NCBI GenBank assembly: GCA_965224215.1
Contig: CBDCYS010000052.1
Coordinates: forward strand, 1-64,000
Reading direction: 5' to 3'
DNA from: CBDCYS01 sp965224215
GTDB lineage: Bacteria; Acidobacteriota; Terriglobia; Bryobacterales; UBA6623
DNA: 64,000 nt
In this document: positions 39,061 to 47,357 of the stretch, one piece after another
Layout of the letters: every line of letters begins with the position of its first letter
How positions within the stretch are numbered: position 1 is the first letter of the stretch
Translations under genes and position numbers: made by a program
Notes under the pieces: model-generated
Database searches by the model: none
What the model saw: only the letters and a program-made list of their open reading frames with translations
What the model was told of the DNA's origin: nothing

Positions 39061-39146
39061 TTCCGCGTGCGTGCCGACCCCGAAAGCCGCGCCAGGATAA
39101 TCCAGACGCTGAAGCCTCGGTTTCCAAGGAAGTAGTCGGCCGTCTT

Positions 39147-40964
39147 GTCGCTGCCGAGTGATAATGTCCTAAACGTGCCAAGTAGAAATGTCCTATTGAC
39201 AAGGTCAGCCTGGAGGGGTGAGCAAGCAAGGACAACTACTAATGACACAACGAGAGCGCGACCGGCTGGTGGCGCTGCGCAAAGCAGACAAAAAACTCAT
39301 CACGCAAAAGCAGGCCGCCCAGCAGACGGGCCTCAGCGAACGGCATCTGAGGCGGCTGCTGGCGAAGCTTCGCAGCGAAGGCGCCCAGGCCGTGGTCCAT
39401 GCCGCGCGGGGCCGCGCGTCCAACCGCAAGCTCAGCGCCAAGGCGGAAAAACAAGCCGTGGCAATCCTCTCCCAACCCGTCTACGCCGGCTTTGGCCCGA
39501 CTCTGGCGGCGGAGTATCTCGAGCAGCGCCACGGCGTCCAAGTCGGCCGCGAAACGCTGCGCCGTTGGATGGCCGCCGCGGGCCTGTGGAAGCCCCGCCG
39601 CCGCAAGTCAGGACGCCCGCATCCGTGGCGGCCCCGCCGCAGTTGCCGCGGCGAGCTGGTGCAATGGGACACCTCCGAGCACGACTGGCTGGAGGGACGC
39701 GGGGAGAAGCTGTACCTGATCGGCATGATCGACGACGCCAGCAGCGAGTTGCTGGCGCGCTTCGTCCGGCACGACTCGGGCGAAGAGAATCGCCGTTTGC
39801 TGAAGACGTATCTGGAACAAAACGGCCGACCCGTAGCCTTCTACACCGACCGCGCCAGCCTGTTTGTCAACACGCCCAAAAACAGCGCCGGCGAGGACCC
39901 CAAGCTCTTGCCTCCCACGCAGATCGGGCGGGCGCTCCAGGAGCTGGACATCGAATCGATCACGGCCTATTCGCCGCAGGCCAAAGGCCGCGTCGAGCGC
40001 AGCTTTGGCACCGCCCAGGACCGCCTGGTGAAGGGTCTGCGGGTGGCCGGGGCCACGACGATCGAACAGGCCAACGCCTACCTGGAAAGCGAGTTTCTGC
40101 CCTGGTGGAACGCCACGTTGCGGGTGCAGCCGGCTCACCCCGACGAGGCGCATCGCGAGCTAGGTCCCGAGCACGATCTGGACTCGGCGCTGAGCCAGGT
40201 CGAGACGCGGCGGGTCGCCAACGACTACACGATTCGCTTCCGGGGAAAGAGCTATCAAATCGACCGCAAGGCGATTGTGCCGGGTCTGCGAAACAGCCGA
40301 GTGCGGGTGGAGAGACGCCTGGACGGCGTCCTGGCCGCGCGCTGCGGCAAGCACGAACTGGCGCTGAAGCGCTGCGGCGCGCAGCCCCAATCGGAGCGCC
40401 CGCAGCCCAAGAGCGCCCAGGCGGAACCCGCTGCGGCAGCGGCCGAGAAGGCTGGCGGCAAAGCTGCCGGCAAGCGAAGCAGCGACTGGATGAAGGACTT
40501 CGATCTGAAAGACAGCCCGCCTGTGTGGCAAGCGGCGCAGGCATCCGGCGCTCGGCGAGACGATACGCAGGACTAGGAGTCGCTGCCAAACCAAGACTCT
40601 ATGCGGAGCGCCCATCGGGCCGATGCGCTGAGTTGGCAGTCGCTGCCAAACCAAGACGCTATGGGGAGCGCCGGGCAAACGGCGCCCGGCGATCGTCGCG
40701 TTGGCGAAGCCCAAGGCCTCCGCTCCGAAGCTTCACCAAAGCAATCTCTGTCACGAACAGAAAACCCTCTGACCGGGAGGCCAGAGGGTCGTCTGCTTCA
40801 GCCGATTGCTTGGGAGCCAGCTCCATCGCTTCGGCCTTGGGCATCAAGAGCAGGCGCGACCCTGCCCTCAACGCCAACCACTCTACCATCGCCTCTCCAG
40901 CCACCTGCCCCAAAGCGGACATTTCTACTTGGCAGCGAATAGGACATTTCTACTTGGCGTTGAC
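39147..40964 (+). mobile_element. ISNCY-type (ISDol1-like) insertion sequence, 1818 bp
   Basis: Flanked by a 17-bp direct repeat of the symporter gene (AAGTAGTCGGCCGTCTT at 39130-39146 and 40965-40981). The ends are inverted, and each contains two tandem copies of a GCCAAGTAGAAATGTCCT-type motif. The strand between the transposase and right end carries a tandem duplication at about 40579-40677 and a CCCTCTG/CAGAGGG terminator-like hairpin at about 40763-40789. Confidence 0.85.
39242..40576 (+). CDS. ISNCY-family transposase (integrase-core type)
   Basis: Start at ATG 39242 (MTQRERDRLVALRKADKKLI), eight codons downstream of an alternative GTG. Helix-turn-helix region (TQKQAAQQTGLSERHLRRLL), then an rve-type DDE core: QWDTSEHDWLEG, GMIDDASSELLARF, FYTDRASLF, SPQAKGRVERSFGT. 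A basic, low-complexity Ala/Lys/Gln-rich C-terminal tail follows. About 445 residues, normal for ISDol1-like elements. Intact. Confidence 0.9.
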   Translation: MTQRERDRLVALRKADKKLITQKQAAQQTGLSERHLRRLLAKLRSEGAQAVVHAARGRASNRKLSAKAEKQAVAILSQPVYAGFGPTLAAEYLEQRHGVQVGRETLRRWMAAAGLWKPRRRKSGRPHPWRPRRSCRGELVQWDTSEHDWLEGRGEKLYLIGMIDDASSELLARFVRHDSGEENRRLLKTYLEQNGRPVAFYTDRASLFVNTPKNSAGEDPKLLPPTQIGRALQELDIESITAYSPQAKGRVERSFGTAQDRLVKGLRVAGATTIEQANAYLESEFLPWWNATLRVQPAHPDEAHRELGPEHDLDSALSQVETRRVANDYTIRFRGKSYQIDRKAIVPGLRNSRVRVERRLDGVLAARCGKHELALKRCGAQPQSERPQPKSAQAEPAAAAAEKAGGKAAGKRSSDWMKDFDLKDSPPVWQAAQASGARRDDTQD

Positions 40965-40981
40965 AAGTAGTCGGCCGTCTT

Positions 40982-41077
40982 CTTGACGCGGCGCGAGGCA
41001 ATTAACCCGATCGCGACAATGCCAACGAAATAGATGAGGATGACAACCCAATCAAGCCAGTGAAGTGCGGTCGCCAT
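40982..41077 (-). pseudogene. Symporter gene 5' fragment (first helix)
   Basis: ATG 41077 opens MATALHWLDWVVILIYFVGI followed by VAIGLIASRRVKK and, within the 17-bp duplication, TADY. This is the first transmembrane helix and loop of the SSS protein continued at 39146 on the other side of the ISNCY element. It proves that the element inserted into a once continuous gene. Confidence 0.85.
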
Positions 41078-41145
41078 AGGGATGGACGGGACGGTTGACC
41101 ATTATAGGTGAGTCTGCCGGAGATCTTGTTGACTGCCGGGTATCA

Positions 41146-41675
41146 CCTGAATTATGCACAGATTCACTTTGCGAGTGTGGCTGCGTTCGTAGCGGGTTGG
41201 CGGTCGTCGTGAGGTGGTAGCTCGGCAACTGGCCTTTTGGCTTCTCCGTGTCCGGTTTCCCTTCCCGCCCAGAATCCGCGTCGTCAAAACCTCGCTCGGA
41301 AGTGACGTCTTTCCAGTGCGTTACGGCTAGTGCATAAAAGTTTATGCATAGCGCATAGCCAGGCTCTCAGATCAGCGCCCTCCCGACCACCGGCAGCAAG
41401 CCGCCGTAGGGAGTCGGCTTCCTGCCGCGGAAGTGGTAAGGCGTCGAAGCCCCGATTTTATTGGGCCGCGAGGCCGTCACGGCTGGGCCTTGTTGGACGG
41501 GCCTTTGGGAGCTATGCTGTTTTCGTCTGGTAACCATGTGGGTGACCTCCTTGGGGTTGGCTGGCGAAGCTGGGATCTTTGCCAGCCTACCTTTTTACCC
41601 CATGTTTTCGGGGGTCCCAAATGGTCTCTTGCGGCTCAGCCCTCCTCAGGTCCACGCCGCAGTGCATAATTCAGG
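41146..41675 (-). mobile_element. 530-bp IS1380-derived non-autonomous element, copy M3
   Basis: Opposite orientation to M1/M2. Target duplication TATCA on both sides; terminal repeats intact. Small internal differences from M1 (e.g. a change in the central AT palindrome). Confidence 0.93.
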
Positions 41676-41957
41676 TATCACAAGCCGCGGCAAGCGGTGA
41701 GAATGTGGTGAGAATGTGCAGGGCGATAGGTGATCGCAAGCGAGTTGCCGACAAGCGGCGAGCAACTGACTACGATTCCGAGGAGTGCAAGAACGGTTCG
41801 CTAGGTGCGGATGCCGAATGGCTGTATGCGATTCAGAGCCGGGGACGAAATTGGCCGGTCAAGTTGTTTCTGGCGATGGCGATGGCCGAGGGTAATGCAA
41901 TGCCCAAGCTACCGGAACCCTCTTCGCGCTCAGCTGGTGCCGCCGGTCGCGCTGGGG

Positions 41958-42263
41958 CTATACAGAAATGCGAAGCGCGCGCAGGAAGGACTCATCGGTG
42001 TCTGTCCACGGCAGGCCGCCAGCCGCGGTCATTTGCGGAACAGGCATTGCGTTTGCGTTATCCTCCGGGGTAGCTAGAAAGTCAGTCCCTCCGGTAGGCT
42101 CAGAGAAGGTTGCGTCTACCGACAGAGAGACCGAATATCCGGCGCGCTTGATGTCGTCGAGAATGTCCGCCATCCTATTCGAGCCGGATAGCGTCTCGTG
42201 GACCGCATCCCCCAACTGTTCCATAAGATCTTTTAGCTGATGATCACTCACGGCAACCTCCAT
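41958..42263 (-). CDS. Small conserved hypothetical protein
   Basis: Start at M 42263 (MEVAVSDHQLKDLMEQLGDA). A 101-residue protein: N-terminal helix with VHETLSGSNRMADILDDIKR followed by AGYSVSLSVDATF and an acidic, flexible C-terminus. The helix-AGY-strand part resembles a small protein common in Acidobacteriota genomes. Function unknown. AT-rich sequence and a TTTTCC stretch precede it. Confidence 0.5.
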   Translation of the reverse strand: MEVAVSDHQLKDLMEQLGDAVHETLSGSNRMADILDDIKRAGYSVSLSVDATFSEPTGGTDFLATPEDNANAMPVPQMTAAGGLPWTDTDESFLRALRISV

Positions 42264-42380
42264 TTTCCTTATCGTCATTGACCAGGCACTTGTGGGCTTT
42301 TCTTTCCGCTTGGCGGTTCGAGCCAATCTTTCTGGGTCTGTCCATGAATCTAGGCTAACCCGGGAAAGGGCTTCTGGCAA

Positions 42381-42748
42381 TCAGGCTTACTGCGGGTTCA
42401 AGATGGACCCTCTGTACCTTTTTTGGGCCAAACTTTCGATTTTCGGCCCTGAGCTGTTCACTCTACGGTCGCTAGTACAGAAGGACTGACCCCACTTACG
42501 TATCCTGGTACTTTTTTGCAGCTCGCAGATACTTGCTAGTGGTTGAGGATAAACAGTTTACATCTCATTCGGCGATCTTCTGCGATCATATTACAGGGTT
42601 ATGATCAACAGATTATATGTAACGTGCATTGCTTCATATGTAGGGTTGTCCGGTCTGGTACTGGGCAAAGAATTCAGGAAAGCGAAAGTATTTGGGGAAA
42701 CACACAGCGCAACGCCACTTCGGAGCCTGGTGACGAGGCCTTGAGGCC
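42381..42748. other. AT-richer non-coding island
   Basis: No gene. Composition is clearly lower in GC than the surroundings (about 42410-42680). A short segment around 42470-42515 (GGTCGCTAGTACAGAAGGAC ... CGTATCCTGGTAC) resembles the sarcin-ricin loop region of large-subunit rRNA, but the likeness is short and may be chance. Confidence 0.35.
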
Positions 42749-43379
42749 ACATTTGCCCTTTGGTGTCACATCTGCCTCTTGCGGCGACATCTGCCCTTTG
42801 GTGTCACCTGAATTATGCACAGATTCACTTTGCGAGTGTGGCTGCGTTCGTAGCGGGTTGGCGGTCGTCGTGAGGTGGTAGCTCGGCAACTGGCCTTTTG
42901 GCTTCTCCGTGTCCGGTTTCCCTTCCCGCCCAGAATCCGCGTCGTTAAAACCTCGCTCGGAAGTGACGTGTTTCCAGTGCGTTACGGCTAGTGCATAAAA
43001 TTTTATGCATAGCGCATAGCCAGGCTCTCAGATCAGCGCCCTCCCGACCACCGGCAGCAAGCCGCCGTAGGGAGTCGGCTTCCTGCCGCGGAAGTGGTAA
43101 GGCGTCGAAGCCCCGATTTTATTGGGCCGCGAGGCCGTCACGGCTGGGCCTTGTTGGACGGGCCTTTGGGAGCTATGCTGTTTTCGTCTGGTAACCATGT
43201 GGGTGACTTCCTTGGGGTTGGTTGGCGAAGCTGGAATCTTTGCCAGCCGACCTTTTTACCCCATGTTTTAGGGGGTCCCCAATGGTCCCTTGCGGCTCAG
43301 CCCTCCTCAGGTCCACGCCGCAGTGCATAATTCAGGTGTCACATCCGTCCCCTTGGTCCCACATCTGCCGATGATATCC
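42749..43379. repeat. 19-bp tandem repeat array interrupted by a MITE
   Basis: Units ACATTTGCCCTTTGGTGTC (42749), ACATCTGCCTCTTGCGGCG (42768), ACATCTGCCCTTTGGTGTC (42787) and, across the 530-bp element, ACATCCGTCCCCTTGGTCC (43341) and a weaker fifth unit to about 43379. The array has an exact 19-base period and was split by copy M4, whose duplication TGTCA is part of the repeat. Confidence 0.75.
42807..43336 (-). mobile_element. 530-bp IS1380-derived non-autonomous element, copy M4
   Basis: Flanked by TGTCA on both sides, same orientation as M3. Inserted into a 19-bp tandem repeat. Confidence 0.93.
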
Positions 43380-43410
43380 CCACATTTAGTGCGGCCTATA
43401 TTGCTCGCGT

Positions 43411-44204
43411 TCATAGTGCTTGTCTTGGTGCCATGGCGGCCGCCGAGCGGCTAAGGATAACGATATCCACCCGCCGGTTGGCGGCGCGGCCTTGAGCAGA
43501 GTCGTTATCCGCCACCGGGCGGAGCTCGCCGTAGCCGACAACGGAAAGTCTGGCCGGAGCGATGCCGTAGCGGTCCATGAGCAAATTCATGACTTCGATC
43601 GCCCGCCAGCTCGACAAATCCCAATTCGATGCGAATTCTTCGTTGTGAATCGGGACATTGTCGGTATGACTCTCGAGCCGGATGGGTTGCATCGGAATTT
43701 GCCGAATCGTGCTGCCAATCTGCTCCAGCATGTCCTGCGCCCCGACACGAAACGCCGCCTTGCCGATTGGGAAGAATGCGGCCTCGCGCAGACTCAAGAC
43801 GAGTCCGCGTGGGTGCAATGAAATGGAGACCTTGCCCTCACCGACCATCCCCGCCAGCCGTTCTTCGAGACTCTCTTTGATGGGCAACAGCTCGGCCGTT
43901 GTGAGGATGTTGTGCTCGTCTCGCTCCGGGTTGCCGCCTGCATCGCTGACGCTGGAGCTGGCGGGAAGCGTCTTCGGCGGAGTTCCCTGAAGGTAGGATG
44001 AGTATGACTCCGCCAAGGTCGCTACGCGGCTCTCGTCAAGATTGGAGGCCGCAAACAGAACGACAAAGAACGCAAATAACAGCGTGATGAAGTCGGCATA
44101 GGAGACGAGCCAGCGGTCCTGATGATCACTGCGGGGCGCCCTCCGTTTTCTCGTTCCTCTCGCCGTAGGTCAGCTCCTGGGCATCCGCTAATCTTCCGAC
44201 TCAT
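43411..44204 (-). pseudogene. motB: Flagellar motor stator protein MotB, N-terminal frameshift
   Basis: The main frame gives the MotB transmembrane segment with the proton-path Asp (SYADFITLLFAFFVVLFAAS) and a C-terminal OmpA/peptidoglycan-binding domain (LESHTDNVPIHNEEFASNWD, RLSVVGYGELRPVADN, NRRVDIVIL). No start codon exists in that frame. The expected start, ATG 44204 (MSRKISG), overlaps the motA stop but is in another frame, so one base has been gained or lost at about 44130-44150 in the basic cytoplasmic tail. It would anchor the stator to the cell wall. Frameshift or sequencing error. Confidence 0.85.
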
Positions 44205-44971
44205 CCGTGTGCTCTTTATTTGTGGGTTCCACAAACGCTTCCAGGCGGCTCCGAATTAGCCTCGGGTTCATACCTTCGGCCAAGCCGATCGCGCCTTCGA
44301 GCATCAAGCACTTGACCGTTTCCACTTGGCGCGCTCGGGCGAGGATCTTCTTGGTGCCCGGTAGCAGCACCAGGTTGGCGATTCCGACGCCGTAGATCGT
44401 AGCCACGAACGCGACGGCGATTCCCTTGCCGACTTCGCTGATGTCTTCCAGGTGCTTCATCACTTGGATCAGACCGAGGATCGCCCCGATGATGCCGATC
44501 GTTGGAGCGAAGCCCCCCGCGGACTCAAACACCTGTGCTTCAGCTTCGCGCCGGGCCATGTCCTGATCAATTTCGTTTTCCAGTATGCTCCGCAAGTCTT
44601 TGGGGTCGGTGCCGTCCACCGCCAATGACATCGCTTTGTAGAGAAACGGATCGGAGATCTCCTGCAACTTCTTGTCAAGAGAAACGATGCCATGCCGCCG
44701 AGCTTGGTTGGCAAGGCCAATAATCTCATCGACGGCGGTTTCGAGCCGAAAGCGAGGCTCAGTGAAGACCACCAAAAGCTGCCGGCAGGCATTCCGGACG
44801 ATAGGGAAGGGTTCGGCAATCAAGGTCGCGCCGAAGGTCCCTCCGAACACGATCAAAGCCGCGGTCGGCTGCAAGATTTCATAGAGAGACCCCCCCTCGA
44901 GCGTCAGCCCCCGCGGCGATCCCGCCAAAAGCCTGTATCAGGCCGGCCAGCGTTCCCCAGTCGATCCTCAT
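44188..44971 (-). pseudogene. motA: Flagellar motor stator protein MotA, N-terminal frameshift
   Basis: The main frame (44188 to about 44905) has the MotA core: LQPTAALIVFGGTFGATLIA, the LRSILENEIDQDMARREAEA cytoplasmic loop that meets FliG, and two late helices (APTIGIIGAILGLIQVM, GIAVAFVATIYGVGIANLVL). The natural start, ATG 44971 (MRIDWGTLAGLIQAFGGI), lies in another frame; one extra G in a run at about 44913-44917 explains the break. ATG 44971 overlaps the flbD stop (ATGA), confirming the operon flbD-motA-motB. Confidence 0.87.
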
Positions 44972-45219
44972 GATTCTTCGCTGTCACCACAGCGGACGGT
45001 GTCGCCGTCTGGATCCTCGGTCTCCGCTCGACGCAGTGGTTGGTGTAGCTCCCTCTGATAGGAGATGACCTTCCCAATGACCTCATCGACCGTTTCCCGC
45101 ACCACCAGCCGTTGGCCATTGAGCAGCCGGACCACCGTGTCCGGCGTCGATTCGAGGGATTGGATGACGCTTGCGTTGACGACGATCTCGGCGCCGTTGA
45201 GTCTGGTAACTCTGACCAT
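44968..45219 (-). CDS. flbD: FlbD family flagellar protein
   Basis: Start set at ATG 45219 (MVRVTRLNGAEIVVNASVIQ), which matches the family N-terminus. The body LESTPDTVVRLLNGQRLVVR and ETVDEVIGKVISYQRELHQP is the FlbD signature. The C-terminal tail is longer and acidic (EDPDGDTVRCGDSEES). FlbD-type small proteins sit in flagellar operons next to motA. Here it overlaps motA by four bases. Intact. Confidence 0.9.
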   Translation of the reverse strand: MVRVTRLNGAEIVVNASVIQSLESTPDTVVRLLNGQRLVVRETVDEVIGKVISYQRELHQPLRRAETEDPDGDTVRCGDSEES

Positions 45220-45342
45220 GGTGCCGCTCTCCCCCATATCGGCCCGGCGAGAGTGGAATTTGGTCTAAAGGCTGCTTTCGCTTGGTGACCGCCAAGTATC
45301 GGTTCCCGAGTTGGCGCAAGCCACGGCACCCGACCCGATCGT

Positions 45343-47028
45343 CTAGCGCGGCTCGGGCAACGGCCGATCGGCTGAAGTCCCCGCCTGGCTAACGATCAAC
45401 CCAACAACCACCGTCACAACACACCCCACCAGGTTGTACCAAAGAAAAGATATACCGGTGTTGCTGCTGGCCCAAGCTACAGCAGCCAACCCCGCCAGCA
45501 TGCCGGAGAAAGCCCCGTTGCCGTTCGCCCGCCAGGGGCCAAACGCCAGCACGAATGCCCCCAGCATCGAGCCATAGAACAGTGACCCTACAATGTTCAC
45601 CGCCTCGATCAGCGAACCCAGTTGCGCCCCAAAGCCGGCAAAAGCCATGGCGTAAAGCCCCCAGAACACGGTCGCAATTTTCGAAACCGTGCCGTAGTGA
45701 CGATCGTCGGCGCGTGTGCGGATGTAGACGCGGTAATGGTCCATTACCGTGACGGCGGCCAGCGAATTCAGCTCGGACGAAATACTCGACATCGCCGCGG
45801 CAAAAACGGCAGCCATGATCAGCCCCACCAGGCCAACCGGAAGATAGTTCAGCACAAAGGTCAAGAAAATATAATTCGTGTCGTTGTAAGTTGCGCCGTC
45901 TTTGCGCTCCACCGCCAGCGAGATGCCTTCCTGCCGGACCGCCTGAAACCCGGCTTCCGCTTCAGAAAACGCGCTTCGCGAGCTGGACGTTTCCGCCCGC
46001 AACAAGGCCTGCGCTGCCTCCCGCCGTCCCGTAAAAGCCTTGTCATATCTTTCTTGGACCGCTGCGTATGCGGGATCTTTCGACTCCTCCAGCCCGCTCC
46101 GCTCGACACTGTTAAAAAGCAGTGGCGGCTGTTCGAATAAGAAGAACGAAAAGACCATCGCCCCGGTCAGCAGAATCACGAACTGCAGCGGAACTTTGAC
46201 CATCGAGTTCAGCAGCAGGCTCAAGCGCATATGGCGGATCGATTTGCCGGTCAGGTAACGCTGCACTTGCGACTGATCGCAGCCGAAATACGCCAGCGCC
46301 AAAAAGGTGCCGCCGATCAGTCCCGACCATAGGTTGTAGCGGTTTTGCCAATCGAAGGAGAGATCCACCGCCTGCAATTTTCCGGAGGTTCCGGCAAGAT
46401 AGAGCGCGTCCCCAAACGATACGTCGGAGGGCAAGGTGAATACGGCCGCCAAAAAAGCCGCTGCAATCCCCAGCAGCATGACCGTCATCTGCTGCGCGTC
46501 TGTCCACATCACGGCCTTGATACCTCCGACCGAGGTGTAGGCGACGACCAGCACGCCCATTGTGACGATCGTGGCCCACTCGGGCCATCCGACCATGATC
46601 GAAAGAACGACCGCCGGCGCGTAAAGCGCCAACCCTACACCCAGCCCGCGCTGCACGAGGAAAATCAGGCTGGCGAGGATTCTCGTCTTGCGGTCGAAGC
46701 GATTCTCAAGATACTCGTAGGCGGTGTAAACCCCGGAGTGATGAAAAAACGGCACCGCCACCGCCGCGATAATCACCATTGCGATGGGCAGCCCGAAATA
46801 AAACTGCACGAACCGCAGGCCGTCGACGTAGCCCTGCCCTGTAGTTCCGATGAAGGTGATAGCGCTGGCCTGCGTGGCCATGATCGAAAGCCCGATCACC
46901 CACCAGCGCATGCTCTTGCCCGCCAGCAGGTAGTCGCGGACCGAACCACTGCCGCGCGAGCGATACAAGCCGTACCCGATGATGCTGACGAGCGAAAGCG
47001 CCAGCACAAACCAGTCAAGCAGTCTCAT
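45343..47028 (-). CDS. Sodium:solute symporter (SSS family), intact
   Basis: 561 residues, 13 predicted helices beginning LLDWFVLALSLVSIIGYGLY. SSS landmarks: MATQASAITFIGTTGQGYVD in helix 2, GGIKAVMWTDAQQMTVMLLG, GCDQSQVQRYLTGKS, and the sodium-site helix LIMAAVFAAAMSSISSELNS. A long cytoplasmic or periplasmic loop (about residues 305-375, rich in E/R/A) is unusual. It imports an organic solute with Na+. Its start overlaps the stop of a 54-residue membrane protein, so the two are co-translated. Substrate unknown. Confidence 0.93.
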   Translation of the reverse strand: MRLLDWFVLALSLVSIIGYGLYRSRGSGSVRDYLLAGKSMRWWVIGLSIMATQASAITFIGTTGQGYVDGLRFVQFYFGLPIAMVIIAAVAVPFFHHSGVYTAYEYLENRFDRKTRILASLIFLVQRGLGVGLALYAPAVVLSIMVGWPEWATIVTMGVLVVAYTSVGGIKAVMWTDAQQMTVMLLGIAAAFLAAVFTLPSDVSFGDALYLAGTSGKLQAVDLSFDWQNRYNLWSGLIGGTFLALAYFGCDQSQVQRYLTGKSIRHMRLSLLLNSMVKVPLQFVILLTGAMVFSFFLFEQPPLLFNSVERSGLEESKDPAYAAVQERYDKAFTGRREAAQALLRAETSSSRSAFSEAEAGFQAVRQEGISLAVERKDGATYNDTNYIFLTFVLNYLPVGLVGLIMAAVFAAAMSSISSELNSLAAVTVMDHYRVYIRTRADDRHYGTVSKIATVFWGLYAMAFAGFGAQLGSLIEAVNIVGSLFYGSMLGAFVLAFGPWRANGNGAFSGMLAGLAAVAWASSNTGISFLWYNLVGCVVTVVVGLIVSQAGTSADRPLPEPR

Positions 47029-47189
47029 TGCGGCAGATCAAACCGGACGGTAAAGACGTAGAGGACGACGATCCAAAAGGCCAAGTGGATCAGAACCGCA
47101 GTGTAGGCGCGTCGCCACGAGCCCAGGATCGGAGGGGATTCGTCTTCGGCGCCAGCGACTTCATTCTGGTTGTCGAGTTGATCGGCCAC
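47025..47189 (-). CDS. Small membrane protein co-translated with the symporter
   Basis: 54 residues from GTG 47189: a polar acidic N-terminus (VADQLDNQNEVAGAEDESPP) followed by one transmembrane helix (TAVLIHLAFWIVVLYVFTV). Its stop codon overlaps the symporter ATG (ATGA), as is usual for small subunits or stabilisers of SSS transporters. Function inferred from position only. Confidence 0.7.
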   Translation of the reverse strand: MADQLDNQNEVAGAEDESPPILGSWRRAYTAVLIHLAFWIVVLYVFTVRFDLPQ

Positions 47190-47357
47190 GAGGATTCCCC
47201 AGGCCCGTCAGCGGGTGAAAATGCGGGCCACGCCACAGTCTAACAAGATGCGGTTCGGCGACCTCGCGGCAATCTTGCCGCAAGCGGAATCGCCGCGATC
47301 GGGCATCAGAGACCATAGCCGTCGTCGCGAAACAAGGCAGCGCTCCGGAACCCCGGC

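Noticed and set aside
42749..43379. CRISPR array
   Set aside because: Units are contiguous at 19 bp with no spacers, and there are no cas genes nearby; the same applies to the 27-bp repeats at 56584.
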